DNA of 64,000 bases from contig VXAZ01004023.1 of NCBI GenBank assembly GCA_013399875.1, positions 1,774,372-1,838,371 of the forward strand, read 5' to 3'. Origin of the DNA: Gymnorhina tibicen (lineage: Eukaryota > Chordata > Aves > Passeriformes > Artamidae). A program made the position numbers and the translations under genes. The notes beneath the pieces were generated by a model. It searched no databases and was not told the origin of the DNA. It saw only the letters and a list, made by a program, of their open reading frames with translations. Shown piece after piece: positions 39,318 to 53,577 of this stretch (position 1 is the stretch's first letter; the number at the start of each line of letters is the position of its first letter).

Positions 39318-42300
39318 GCCTGGCATCCTGGAGGATATCATATCACACTAAGGATATAAAGGTTCCCATGCCCAGGAAACAAGGAGCCTGGACGCATTGA
39401 AGAGGACTTGGATAACACAAAAATAAATTCCTGGACTAAAGGAAGTTTATAGGAACACCAAACCCTAAACAACCAATTTAAACCTCAGGATCTCCATTCA
39501 GGTTTCATACTATCAAAACTTCATTTTGAAATTTAACATCTCCTTTGTTGTCTGTGAGGAACAGACCCACCACCTGTCCTCCCAGCCCTGGAAGGAGAAG
39601 GCTTCCAAGAGAAAGGAGAATGCTTGTGCTTTCTAACTCTCAATCCTTTCCTCTCACTTCTTGCAGTATCTGCAGGTTTTCCTGCACATTTCTTATGGGA
39701 AAATACGTTTCCCTCAGTGCTGCCTTCATGGTATTGAGGGTACACAATTTGTTGTTTCATCCAAGTGCTTATCTCTCCTGTGTTTGATGTTTATAAGAGC
39801 TATTTGCCAGTGATTTAATAACAAGTGTTGCTTCCTTTATGTACGCCAGAGTGATATAGCCTGTATGAGATCCAGAGATAGGGCAAATAAGGAACATACT
39901 GCTCTGGCTACGATAGTCTCTTCTTCTGGATAGATGTTTCCTTCTACCACCCAGGGCGTGACTGGATGTCCAATTGGGTGGGTCATTTAATGCTGCTGGA
40001 GGGAGAAAAGGCTACTCTGCACAGTCCAAGCGCTTTTCATGCAAGGTGACAAGCCCACAGCCCTCACTGTCTTACCCATGCAGAGCTGTTTGGATGCCTT
40101 TCCAACCCACAGCTCAGAGAAAACTTGTCCCCAGGGCTCACACAAAAGGTGACATTCAGGGGCATTTTGTAGACATGCAGGTGCCTAGCTCTGACAGACA
40201 CCAAAGGAACAAGGCACACACTTATAACCTCCCTTATAACCTGGAGTGCTTCCATTGCTGTTTCTGGATTATTACCTGTGGGTAACCATCTGCTTAAGTT
40301 ATAAAGACCAGCTTGAATTTCTTATTAACAACCATATCAGATATCCACACATTCCTCCAGAGCTCTGGTTCAGCCTCACATGGTGCTGGAGGGCATAAAG
40401 GAGCAGCAGCTACAAAGGGTGTCAGACCCAAGCCAAAAGCAGAGAAGGGGTCCCATAGTTCCACAAGGTTTTGAGAAAAGGCTCTAAATACATCCCATTT
40501 CTTTTGCTTGCAGGAAGTAAAAGCAGAGAGTGACATAGGGAACAACAGGAGTAGAGAACATGAGTAAAGACGATGGGGAGAGGAAAGGTTTCCCCATTGT
40601 CACCACTGAGGCTTTGTGCATAAAGCAGGGATTATGAGATGACTTCTGATGTCAAATAAATCATGGCATGATGCATCACCCTATTTTCCTTACCATTACT
40701 TGATTACCAGACCACCTTGTGCATTAAAAGCACCTGCCTCAAGGTTGTAGTATTGTGCCTTCAGCAGAAACAACAGAAATCCTCACTATGCTCAGCATGG
40801 TGCCTTTTTTGGTCAAAAAACCATCAGAACTGCAGGCAGCTCACATGACAATGCTGCCCTCTGTAGCCAGGTAGCCACACCCTCAGAAACAGAACAGATG
40901 CAAAAAATAAAAGAGGTTTAGAAGAGGTTAGGATTCATAAATGGAGAGACAAACACTTTGATTTGGGAAATGGCCTGTCCTTTTCCCATCCTGATGGCAT
41001 ATCTTTACTGAACTCAGAGACACAAGACTGCTCAGTCCTTCACCACTTTCTTGTTGGTTGTCTGCTTTTGCTGTGTTTGCTGCTGGCAGAGTGAGTTCTG
41101 CACTCAGTCACTCACATCCATTTGTCATAAGACCTGATCAGCACTTTGCACAGACACCTGTGCACAGAACGTGCCTTTACTGACTGACCTGCATCTCCAG
41201 CACTTCTTCACTCTGGGCCTCATCAGATTTCCACTACAGCACTCCTTCCACTGCTTTGGTTTTGATTAAAAACGTAGCTTTAGTTCTACTCATAATTTTT
41301 AAGAACTTGGATAATTTTAACAGAGCTTTAAAAAAAAACCCCACATGATTTTTCATCTTCTAATTACTGCATCAAAGTTTGAAAAATTACAGATTTGCTA
41401 CGGTCCATGTTTCTGATGAGGGCTCAATGCCAGTTTGCCACTGGGGACCAAAGAAAAAGCAAAGATGAAAGAGTAAATGCTGTCCTGTGTGTTCAATACA
41501 GAAGCCAACCATACTGTTTCAAGGCACGTTTCAGACACAGCCATAACTGATTTGGAAAGGAAAACTCAGCTACAGTCTGAGAGAATTCAGTGCTAACTGG
41601 AGCAATGATCGCTCTCTCTCTTAACAGAACTTTATCAGAAAAAACAAAAACATCCTTCATAATCCTAGCACAAACCAGGCATGGAGCCAAAAATATTTTA
41701 CCTCTGAGTAACTGGGGAAATGAGCTTTTTCCACCGTGTGTTCTACTGCAGTGACTCACCAACTCAGCCCCCAGTGTAAGAACTCAGCCCTGAATAGTCA
41801 TCATCCTTGCACAGTGATCCATCAGGAGCAATGCTCAGCCAAGCATATGGCATCACAATCACAGGCAGCAAGCAAACTGAAGATTTATTTCACTATGGGT
41901 ATGAAAAGCTTATTTCATTACATCCACTATGCAGATGAGTTGGGCATATAACCTCAGAGAGCTCGATTACAATACTAAAGCATGGTGAATGCTGGTTTTC
42001 CTTAAAGTTCTACCAGTATTGTATCAAATATTCAAAACAAAACTCTGTTCATGTCAGTTTGTGGTGGTTTGTCCTAAATGACCAGGGGATCCCTTCTGTA
42101 AGGCACATACATGCATAATCCCGTCTGGGAAAAAAATCCAGGAAAATATTCACAGTACAAAGGTTGGCCTACCCCATCTTGTGCTGTGAGTGTTCCCGCC
42201 CACCCACCATCTCAGGAGAATGAAGCATATTTATTCTCACTACTGTATTAAGGAAGAGATGCTGATTGTTCAACAAATCCTATGGTAACACACACTTTTA

Positions 42301-42417
42301 AGCTCAAAAGGCACAGCGTGATGATGGAAAAGAGCCAAGAGGACAAGCAGACCTGCTTTCCTTGCTCCCCTTTGCGACCTGGCTCCAGTCGCCCCGCCCA
42401 GCCACCCCCTGCCTCCT

Positions 42418-42477
42418 CTATGGGCAGATTCAGTTCTGCAAACCAGCAGTATCCAATGCCGTGAGAAAAAAAAAAAA
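42418..42477 (+). repeat. A-tailed dispersed repeat, copy 2
   Basis: Same orientation and same 3' A run (12 A) as copy 1, about 3.1 kb downstream of it. The 5' flanks of the two copies do not align obviously. Confidence 0.6.
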
Positions 42478-44315
42478 TGAATAGTCATCTATTTCCAGCT
42501 TTGGAACTTGTGTTGTCCTGGCAAAGGGTCTGTGAAGCATGACAGCCGGCACAAGGAAGGGGCCTGGGCTGCAGGTGAGAAATGAGGGAGCGTGGTGAGG
42601 ATGAGTTGTTCGCTGCTATGTCACTGAGCCGCTGCCCCGCTCGGGCCCGTGAGCAAGGGAGGCGTCGCTCTCATCGGTGAGCACTGGGCAGAGCCAGATG
42701 TGGCGAGTCCTCGCCTGGGCCTTAGGACCCAGCTCCCAGTCTGCTTTGTAATGACTCAGGAGCCTGACAAAATGCCTGAATCATTGCCAATTATTCATAT
42801 GTCATTTTTGATGTGTTAGAAAGCATCTCATGGAGACAAGTTGTTCTGACAGTAAGACATACCTTGTTACTCAGCTAGGGGAGAAGGCATTTGCTTTTCA
42901 GAGGATATTACATGAAGTCCTTGACGATTCCTGCTTACCAGCCACCATCCTGAGACCTATCCAGACCACACAGAAGTCAGTGTTAAGACCTGCCAGCTCC
43001 AGTCACACTGGGACCTTCGGTTTTTTGTCAAAATAAATGCCAACGTAATGCAGGTCTTTACATGCAATATAGTCTATATAAAAGGAAGCCATCAGTGTAC
43101 CTGTTTACTTGGTGGTGTATATTTTTGCAATGTATTAAAATGCCAAAAATGCCAAACTGAATTTCAAGGACTAGGCTGAAGATTTGCACAGAAGGTATGC
43201 AGACTGGATGCAGGAAATACCATGTCACTCACTGGTTTGGGGGAAAACAAGACAATGGAAGATGTCCCTCATCTCACATTTGCTCAAGCATTTTAAAATG
43301 AATGTGCAAGATCTTTCACACCACAGTTAATTACAGAGATGGAAATGTGTTTCTCCCTGTACCAGAGCAAGATAAGCGAGGTAGGAAACCAGAATTACAA
43401 TACAATAGTGCCAATTTTTGAACTCAGCTGTAACTATGGCAATCTTCATTCACAGTATTTTACTGAGACTATAGAAAAATAGTGCACTTAGCAAGCTTGA
43501 ATAAATTACTACATCACTGGCTTACAAATGTTTCAAAGACATGAACTTTTACAAAAATAAAACTTTATAAGAAGTTTGTATTTGCAGAAATCATTTTACA
43601 TTACCTCTGCATTGCCTGTTCATTTTCACTACAGGGACTTGTCTTTTCAGAGTAGCCAAGTGTTCAGGGAGATACATTTCAAGAGGACAAGCAAAAAAAT
43701 ATAAAAAATTAAATACAAAATTAAGTATTAACATAAATTCTAATACAATGTCCTGTTACTGTGCAGTTACTGTTAAAAGCTGGCACTGTCAGCAACAGTA
43801 TTTTACTTTCCCTGGGTTGTATAAAGTCAAAAGGGGACACTGGGCCAAATTCTTCTTTCACTTAAATGTGTGTTTTTCCCTCCCACCTTCATTGGCGTCA
43901 GCTGCATTGTCACAGTTCCCAGTGCTCCCCATACGTAAGCTGAAATAAAGGAGTAGTGTGGTATTAACAGAAAACAAAACAAAACAGAAGCAATGGATCA
44001 ATATAGTACATTTCCTCTCCACATCCAGCTCCCCTGGTGTTCTGAGCTGTCAGGGAGTGCTTCACTCACCAGCTGCTCCCTGGTATGTGGCACAAGCCTG
44101 TTGTTCATCTCTTTTTCATACAGCATTTTTCTCTACTCTTCTAGTACAGAAAGTGGCTGTAACTGACAGAAGATAAAGCAAAATGATGAAAAATAATAAT
44201 TTTCAAACATCAAAACCAAACCTTTCTTAATAGAGGTGCTTGGTTTGAGACAGCCAGTAAACAAGTTTTTGCTTGCTATTTATTGATGTCCAAGAGAAGC
44301 TGAAGAATGCTCTGG

Positions 44316-44410
44316 ATATTTATTATATAATATTTATACAATATTTATATAATATTGTATAAATAATAAATAATTTCTATAATAGATTATAATTTATATA
44401 ATTTTTATTT
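44316..44410. repeat. AT-rich block with a 15-bp perfect palindrome
   Basis: A stretch of about 95 bases that is almost pure A/T. Within it, arms at 44331-44345 and 44351-44365 are perfect reverse complements around a 5-base TATAT centre. Confidence 0.8.
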
Positions 44411-47400
44411 CAGCGTTCACTACAGCGATGCATCATGTGGAGCAACTGCACCATACATGTGTTTGACAAACACTTAAGCTAATCCATAGCCACACAAGTT
44501 TGGTTAGTAGTGCTTGGACGCCACAAAGAAGATATTTCTAATTCACAGGGATGGGCACATTTCTGGCGGGACTCATCACTGAATCCCAGCCAGGTCAGGG
44601 ACATCTGGCTTCCCAATGTCACACTACATCTGGTGATTCGGCCTTGGCATCAAGACCAAACAGTCTTGGCCACAGTAACAAAACAATAGGTAAAGGTGGC
44701 AAGGTACCTGGCAGAATTATGATTGCTGCAGGCAAGCTAAAATCATGAAAACATGATGGTCTGGCACTGTGAGTGCTGTAAAGATGGCCTTAAGGAATGA
44801 TCCTGGAAAATGGTACAGTGGGGGAAGAGACTCAGTTATGCTGTAGTCCCTTTTCCCTTAAGTTTTCTTTGAAACTATATATATATATTTTTTTTAAGAA
44901 AGACCTGGCAGCAAAACAACATTTTTAAACTTCTTTCCTGACATGATTGGAATGTTTGGGTGTGAGCCTTGCTGCAATATGTGATACAGCCTGGACGCTG
45001 TGCAGCAAGTGCCCATGCCTTTGAGCACGAGCTGGCCATGGGGAGTGCATTTCTTGTGCACATGGGAGCCCTGGTATTTCACTGTCTGGAAACAGTTCAG
45101 AGTTGTCAACGACACAGATTTGCTAATCAAAACTCCACATGGCTGAAGGACACACACACACTGACCTTTACTACAGCCCTGGGAATGCTCCAGCAGCCTC
45201 AAATGACTTTCCAGAGTTGCTCCCACTGCTTGAGTCCTTTGCAAGTACTGGTGGGGATACTGTGCCTCTGAACAAAGTACCTTTTTGATATGTACTTTTC
45301 AGACAGGAGGGAGGAATTATCTCTGATTCAACAGGGCTTTCAGACACCCTTTCCAGATTACTACAGTGGTTTCATTCAGTTATGCAGACTTCAAATTAAA
45401 AGTTAATGAAAACTAACACACTTCTTATTTCTCCTGAGGCGCATTTGCTCTCCTATTCAGACAGCTGAGAAAAGTAAGTCAGAAGAAAATTCCTCCTTGT
45501 CTGACAAAGGGTGCAGGGATTCTGAGAACTGCCTGGCAGCAAATTCCTGCATCAACACCGTTGCTGTAATTTTGAATCAGTTGTGCTCATTTTCCAAGTG
45601 TGCTTTATAGTCACCTCCCACATGGCAACACATAAGCAAGTAAACTATCATTAGCTCTGATGGGCACCCTTTGTCTTCCCAGGAAATGACTAAATGCTAT
45701 CCTCAAAAAGCTGACCATTGGAGAGTAGTAGAAATTACAGACTCATGTTTGGCACAGTGTCGTACTCGCAGCTGTACTGACTGCCTGCCAGGAGCTGTCT
45801 GCCTACAGAACATGCTGTCTTCCAGCTGCTCGACCCAAGATAGTCCAAGAGGATAAGAGCAGTGTTAGAGAAGTGAACAGACTTTCTGTTTGCAGATTTC
45901 TCTTGCTTGGCTTTATAGCTCTTCTCTGGGGAAAGTGAGCTTGTTGCCAGTCTTCACATGATGGCAGATTCAAGAAATGTTTTCCAGATTAACCTAAGGC
46001 ACTGCTTTTTGACTCAGAGCAAGGTGTCTCTTCATTATTAACATGCAAGACAAAAACCCCACCCTGTGATTCATACATTTTACCCACTGATACATGCAAA
46101 TACAAACCAGAATTACTTGAATACAGGAAAATAACTGGGATTTTTTTTTTTGCTAACATCTTTAAACCCTTACAGCTTCATAGACCCTGTTCTCCCCTAT
46201 TCCAGCTCTTCTTTTAGCTGTTCCTGTTTAATCCTAACAATCACCTCGAGTCATGATACTGGGTATAATGCAATAGACTCACACATACAATTCCTTTACT
46301 TAAAAAGTTCTTGTTTTTCTGAACACAGCAAAGAGCAGGCAGAGAGCAACAGCCCACCTGTGCTTACATTCAAGCCCTTTCCAGGAAGTCCTTTGCCCTG
46401 GTGTTCTCCTTCCTCTCAGTGTCGTGTCCCTGATCTCAGTTTACTGTGCCCTTTGCATTTCTAGCCTTTTTTTTTAAATTTTTTTTTTCTTCTCCTACAT
46501 GCACATGTGTGACTCTACAACTTCTGGCTTAACCACTTCCTGTCTGTATCACTAACCAGTACATTGCATTGCAAGCCTGTATGGGGACATGCTGTTACTT
46601 AATTTTGTGATATTGGTGCAATATTTGGGGAGGTGGATTGTACTGGTTTGGTTTTCAGTAATCAGAGTCATTTAACTGCTTCCTCATGCCAAACCAATGT
46701 AATGTATTTTTTTTCTCATCACATAGCTTTTTCTTATTATTTTCAACAAGAGTTGATGTGATCACAAGTTGATTACATTTTGCTTCATGAAAAGGGAAGT
46801 AAATTAGAATTGCACACATGAATTTTGCAAATGGCCAAAATTATGCTGAGATAGCTCCACAAGCTGATAGAGAGAACAAAAATCACTCCCAGGCTGTGGT
46901 TTTGTATTCTCTCCTGCTCCCCTGGCCCGCTGCAATGCCCTTCCCTGCTTCCAGAGACTGCTGCCTGCCCTGCTGTGCATGCTGAGCAGTAGGTGGAGTT
47001 GTGTGTGAACTGCTCTGTGAAATGATCCAAGTTTAAAAGTGCTTTTGGGAGAGTTCAGAGCACTTTCACTTTGAAGTATGGCTGGATATGCTCTTGTATG
47101 GGTGGTGACTTGGAGGGCCTGGGAGGGGACATGAAAGAGGAAGCAAGAAAGATCTTTCTATAAATGAGGGTACAGTTGGATGGCTTAAACCAGACAGCAG
47201 ACAGAGTGAACAGAAACACAGCGATCTGCCCTAGAGACTCCAGAGTTATCTTTTCTTGTGCCTTTAACCTGCATGGCATCAGTATGACTGAGCCAAATTA
47301 CACAAGAGCACAGTGACACATCACAACCCAGCCGTCCACCGGATAGATCAAAGCACTCGGCGTACTTTGACTGTGAATCTTGCGTCTTCCATTGGGATCA

Positions 47401-50329
47401 AATGGTAAGGGAGATTAATTGCTGTGAGCACTGAAAACAAATGAGCATGAAGACTGTGCCTATAATGACAATATTTGTGAATACATTTGTTTTCTAGTAT
47501 TGAAAGTAAATATTTTATTCATTATTTCATGTGAATGCATGATTATATTAGCAACACATTTAAAAGAAACAAAAATATTGTGTGCTACAGCAGTTTGCTA
47601 AGGAAACTGGAATAGTGAGTTAGGTAAATCAGTCCTTGATAACACAAACTGTAATTTAAAACGCAAATGCCTTTCTGAGCTCATCTATTCTAAGCTGGAT
47701 AGAGCCCAGCATGTTTCAGTTTTTAAATAACTCATTCCCATGACCTTTGCAATTGACTACCTTACACAACAGTGCAAAAAAGAGCCTCATACACATGACT
47801 CAGGCTGCCTTAGGGTTCCTGAAATTTAAGAAGGCAGCCTACATAACATGATCACAAGCAAAAGGAAAATAAAAGACAGCTTATATAACATCCAGACAAA
47901 TTGAACAAACCTCTGCAGTTACACAAGGCTGCAGGCTGCAGAGATGCATCCAAAGTTCAAAGAAGTTTCAAAGAAACAGTCTGACGTGGCTGGCGTTTAG
48001 CCCCAGTGTTTAAAGTCAACACTAACAGAATAAAAAATCCTTCTTCTTAAAATACTCCCCTAAAACACTTAGCTTGCAATCTGGACTTGCTCCAGGGCAT
48101 TTGAAACACATTGAGTAAAATGATCATAGGGAAGGAGTAAGGTGCCTGGACTGCTCTCTTGCAAGCCCAAAAGGTTCACAGGAAATGTGCGTCCTGAGCT
48201 CCTAAGAAGCAGCAGGGTAGCAGTCATCTTGTGCTTACTGAATGTCCTCCCTATGCTCCTAGGTCTTTATGGAGGTTCCTCAGAGGCACAGCCCATCTGT
48301 GGGGGAACATGTGATCTTGCACCACCTCCCTGGCCTCTGCCACAGGGACATCATTGAGCTGTGCTATTGAATATGCAGGTTGTTCAGACTTGCAAGCCAA
48401 ATCCAGCCCTGGGCTGAAATCCAGATTCAAAGAAAGCACCCCAGTGCCAATGCAGGGCAAAATTAAGAGTGGGGATCCCTAAATGACCTTATAAAAATTC
48501 TCTAGGACAAGAAAGGCACCCCTAAAGCAGGCCTGCTGGAAATCCTCACAGTCAGGCCTTCTCTTTTGATTAAAAGCCTGGCACAGGAGCACAGCTTTGT
48601 TCTGCTAGATGGCCAGGATCTCTCAGAGGGAGGTGGCTGCCTCCAGTTCCTGAATACCATAAACAAAGCTCCAGCTCCACTTCTATGACACAGTGTTGCT
48701 CCTTCTGCTTGTTCCTATCTTAGCATGGAACAGCCTAGTGGCTAAAGCTTTTAACTGTAAAAGGCTGGTATAATTGTCATCTTCATTCCACGCTGCCTCT
48801 TTTCAGGTGAGTCCTGCTACTGTCTGGCTCTAGGTCAGCTGAGGCAAGAGCAATGCCTCACTATGCAGTGAAGACTGGTCACTCACACAGGAATCCACCA
48901 CTCCTTGGCTCACAGGCAGCAAATGAGGCTCTGTAACCTTCTGCTTAGGACACCTGCCTGGAAGAACAGAATACTGGATCTAGTCAGGGAAGGGAAGATG
49001 TTAGAACAAATACATGTTTGGTTTGTTGTTTAAAAATATAAATTAAACATATAGTATAAAGCAAATGGTAAATATTTATGTAGACGGGGTCACTTGAGAT
49101 AATAAGTCTATTTATCAAACAGGGAAACCAGTAACCTAACTCATCTTTTTTCTACAGAAAAAATAACAAATGCTTATTTCTTTTTTCGTGAAATACAAAC
49201 CCCAAAGGATACAAGGTCTTATTTTCCTAGCATTTAGGTAAGGCTAAACTGAGAAAGGCAAATAGGAATGAGAGTAAGTCACTTTGGTATTCTGTCTAAA
49301 CTTTCTTGTTACAAGTGGACATGTGACCTGATTTAACCCTGGGCCCCAAGACATCTAAGAGATTGGTTCAGAGCCTACTCTTGGTTCTAAATCAAAATTT
49401 CTAATTTTATCTTCCATAACTACTTTTTACTTCAAAGTACCCCCTCATGCTAAGACAATAACACCAGTATTTCTAGTAATTGGCACTGGTTGCTCTTCCT
49501 CATTGCTGGAGAAATTATTAGTCTTTAACATTCACATTTGCATAGAAAGATCTCAACTCAAATAAGCCAGCTGTTTCTATCCACTGGCTTTCCATCTCTT
49601 GACTCCAGTGACCTCAAGTAAAGACAAAAGGCTGTATCCAATTACCAGCCTCTGAGCAATCCTTTATTTCAGGGTATCACATCTGACAAAATGAACCCAG
49701 GATATCATTGTTCCAGCAGCATTAGGTAAACAATGTTTTATCTGTTGAAAAGTGTAAGGTATTCTCTGTACGGAAAAGAGCGGGCAGATTCCCCTCCCAA
49801 TTTCAATCTCCACTACTTCCCCTGAAGTCTATTGAACCTTTTGCATGGTAGCCACTATAGCTGCAAATGTAGTTACTTTTTTAAATGGCTGTAACAAAGA
49901 AATATGAAAAATGCACATGATGAACTACAGTTGGAAAAGGGATCAGACCCTTCAGAACTGAGGTAATTGCTGGATCCAACTTCCTGATATCCTGAAACTA
50001 CTTCTTCATAGCCAGACACTGATAATGTCCTAAGTATCATTCCTGAAGCTGGCCAAGAACTTATTTTTCTACAGAATTTCCTTTACTTCATCAAGTCAGA
50101 ATGCTGTATTCCCCAAACTGGATACCAGACCCTGAAAAACCAACCAAGATGAAAAGTGCAAACTAGTGCACAACTACTACCAAATGAAAAAAATGCATTT
50201 AATTCTCTGCTAATGAGATGGGAATGAACATATAGGATGGTACAAAGAAGTTCTGAAGGGCAAGAAGCAACAGATACAAGCTTAACAAGGAAAATTCTGA
50301 TTAACTAAAAATTAAAAATCTTCAAAATG
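44411..50329. other. Intergenic sequence, 44.4-50.3 kb
   Basis: No gene, RNA or mobile element recognised. A short (TA)n plus T run lies at about 44877-44896 and T-rich runs at about 46140 and 46470. Confidence 0.5.
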
Positions 50330-50334
50330 AAAGT

Positions 50335-50490
50335 GGTGAAGTACTGGAACCTGGGGCCCAGGCAGACTGGAGCACCTCAGTCCTCAGAGATGTCCAAAAC
50401 GGGACTGACCAAGTCGCTGAACAATCTGACCTAGCTTTGAAGGTGGCCCTGCTTTCAGCAGGTCCTGTCTGACCTCAATTACTCTCTGAG
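50335..50490 (+). mobile_element. CR1 LINE 3'-end fragment, plus strand
   Basis: Old CR1 3' end: a TACTGGAAC...GGGGCCCAGGCAG stretch, then GATGTCCAAAACGGGACTGA, then CTGACCTAGCTTTG and CTGCTTTCAGCAGG, in the order found at CR1 3' termini. No terminal octamer repeats are left. Confidence 0.75.
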
Positions 50491-53400
50491 TTTAGGAAGT
50501 TGAATCTGAACTGTTGCATGAGTCAGACCCATTGCTTCATTTCAGAAAGGAATTAAGAGTGAAGATACAAAGGGCTTCCAGGGGAGACAAAATAAATTAA
50601 ACTATCCGTGCATCCCACAGTGACAGCAAAATACCCATTGAAAGCAATTGTCTGTGATTCGCTATTGGATTTGCCTTTAGAAAGGGCAGGGGAGAGATGA
50701 ATCATGTGGCTTGGTGCTGCTAGTTTACTCTAAAGCTGATACTCTTAGACGTTCTTTAAAAATCACCTTTTGCAGGGCTCATTGTAAAACTTCAGAAATG
50801 TTCACTGTACTCAGAAACCCAGCTGTGCTGAGGGAGGACAGATGCACCACCCACAGCAAACGCTCCCTGAGAGGGCAGCAGAACACTTGAATGTACAATC
50901 AAACTCTCCCTTTGAAGCAGACTGAAGAGCACAGGCCACTGCTGTTTGCAGGTACTCCATCTGCTTTGAGCTCTACTGACACGTTTAGTTTTGCCACATA
51001 ATGCTCCTGATTTCTGCTAAAATTAAATTGCTCTCTGTGGAACAGCATATTCAGATTGCTGTCATTGCTTCTGTAACGCTCTCAGGAAAGGAAAGAACAG
51101 TTTAGTCCTGTCCAATCCTTCCTGTTTATTCAGTACCTGGCATGCTTGTCTCCCTTATTTTCTCCCTTGTTAGGCTTTTCTTTCTGCTCTCAAAACTTAT
51201 ATGACTCTTCTGCTTTTTTTTCCTGCTTCAGGTTGGTATGGCAGCATGCCAAGTCAAAGTGTTTGATCTGTGCACTCAATTTTAAGACAGGTTTTATGAG
51301 CAACTGCTCTTTTCAACAAGCACAGGAGCAACATGGCATTTCTGTAACATTGTGTCCAAGGATATCATAAGAATGTTAAGGAGTCAGGGGATAAAAAAAC
51401 AAGTGAAATATTATCCTGTGTTCCTGAACTAGCTTTCCGTAAAAATGAGTCAATAAAAATGAATCAATAAAATATTTATACATTAGGCACAAAACCTATT
51501 TAAACTAGAAGGTTATTACAAACACTTGATTTCAAAGGAAAATGGAATTTGATAATCTGTAAAGGAGTTTCTCTGGAAATGTATTTTTTTGGAAACGTCT
51601 GTTGGGGTAAGTACTGCAGCACCTTAGCTGCAGTGATAATGCATAGCTGCCTGTTGGTTCTGCAGTGCAGAATTAGCCACTGCCGGCAACAGGCACAGTG
51701 AGACAAGAACAGATGTCTCTTGTTACACCCTGTTGATAATCCTTTCATCCAGGGAAACAGGAAGACTTCATACCTTGAAGTAGTTACAAGTAATTGCTTC
51801 TCCATCAGTCTCTGGTGTAAAATGTTAAATGTGGAACAACAAGGTTTTAGTCATTAAAATATTTTTTTCTTTATAATCAGCAAAAATGGACTGTTGCTCA
51901 AAGTGCACAAAAAGGTCTTGGCAGCAGCAAGACAAAGAGAAGGAAAATCTAACTTTCCAGTTAAATTGCAACATCCAACTTCTGGCAGCACACCAGCAAA
52001 CTCACATAAGCTTGAGGAGCAAAATGTCAGCCGAATTTTAGCATTTTGTCTTTAATCTGTGGGATTTATATGTGGCTGCTAAGGCCAAAATATTTTCTCA
52101 CTCAGTGTTTTAAAATTCAAATTTTGTCTAATGTTCAGAGATATCAACAGGATACTGTGAGACAGGGAGCTACAACTTCCAAGACCAGCTATAAAAGTAG
52201 CTCCTCTCCGGGCCTTATGTCAGGAAGAAAGGGATAATTAAAGAAATAAACAGGGAGCTGTACCACTAACCTTTCAATTTTACAGCAAATTACAGAGAAC
52301 TGAACTAATGGGCACAAGGTATTCTGAAGACCAAAAGTGCTAAATGCTAGCTATTTTGTGGAATTTTTTCTAGGTAGGCAACTCCAGACAGCAACATTCT
52401 CTGTGGAAGTCATACATGAAGCCACTCCACAAATTCCTTAGACAAATATGAGGTGATCAGTGGTGACTTCATCCCAACCCATTTAGGTGTATCTACTCGT
52501 AGAACCATCACTCAAATTCACCCAGGCAGAGGTCTGTCTTCCCACAGCCTTCTTCTGACAGGGCAAGAAAGTGCCATGATAGTGCCACTTTACATAGTCT
52601 ATAAGAAACTTTCTAAACTTTGGGGCTTTACAGTCACTCTTGATGCAAGTAGAAAATTATGTAAATGGTTGTTGTTTCAGCACATCCTGGCAATCTATTT
52701 TTAACCATGTGCTACCGTTAAAAAGGAATGCAAATAATTTGTTTTCCATGCTGTTTAATGAAGTTTTTAACACACAGTGGTGTCTGTCAGATGCCTTTTT
52801 GTTTCACTTCTAAAATAAGCCTCAAAGAGAAGATGATGGTTTACCATTCTGGATAAACAAATAAATGTCTCAAAAGTCACCCAGAACACCAATAAATGAA
52901 AATCTTGATACTCTGTGTTTTGAACTACTACCATGAAAGACTTGCATTTCTAAGGATGGCATCATTTTATCTTTCTAGCTGGTTTTCACACAGAGGGTCA
53001 CAGAGCAGTACTTTCCACACTCTTACATTTCAAGTAGAGCTCTTGAGTCTTCTGGGCACTTAGTGAAGATTTTCCTTTGTTTCTTCTCCTGGTCTTGGCA
53101 CACAGCTGTACACGTCCTCCCAACTGGGTAAAGACATAAGTATAGTCAAAATCTATGTTTTGTTACAGCTGCTGAGGGAATGCTAATTGCAACACCCCGA
53201 AGCTTGCTAACATCTGCTGCCAACACACAGCAAAGTGGGCATCCCAGACACCCTGAAAAACAGTAAGGCGCAAGAGCACAGGCATCTATAAACAGAGAGA
53301 TGATCAAGGAAATCAAAATACTGATGAATTTACATACTTTCCATATTCAGAAATGTACATGAAGTCTGAATCAGAGTATCTCAGAAGCACATGCAAAATT

Positions 53401-53575
53401 GAGTGTTGCCCTAGAGATGTGGAACAGGGACAGGACGGTAACTAAGAGAGGGGAGAGAAAGGAGGCTACTGCTGCTGCCGCACCTACAGACAGGTGTTGT
53501 TGCCCTTCTAGGGAAGGGCTGCTCCTTCTTCGTAGCTACTGCCCTCAAACCATTCCTTGCTGGCAGTGACGGCAG
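50491..53575. other. Intergenic sequence, 50.5-53.6 kb
   Basis: No gene recognised. AT-rich, with closely spaced AATAAA-like words at 51.45-51.48 kb of unknown meaning. Confidence 0.5.
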
Positions 53576-53577
53576 CA

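Larger units (their letters stand above)
37391..44315. other. Intergenic sequence, 37.4-44.3 kb
   Basis: No gene recognised. It contains the two A-tailed repeat copies (39.26 and 42.42 kb), an AT-rich stretch at about 38.0-38.3 kb, and a moderately CpG-containing stretch at about 42.6-42.7 kb followed by a TGACTCA word near 42753. Confidence 0.55.
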
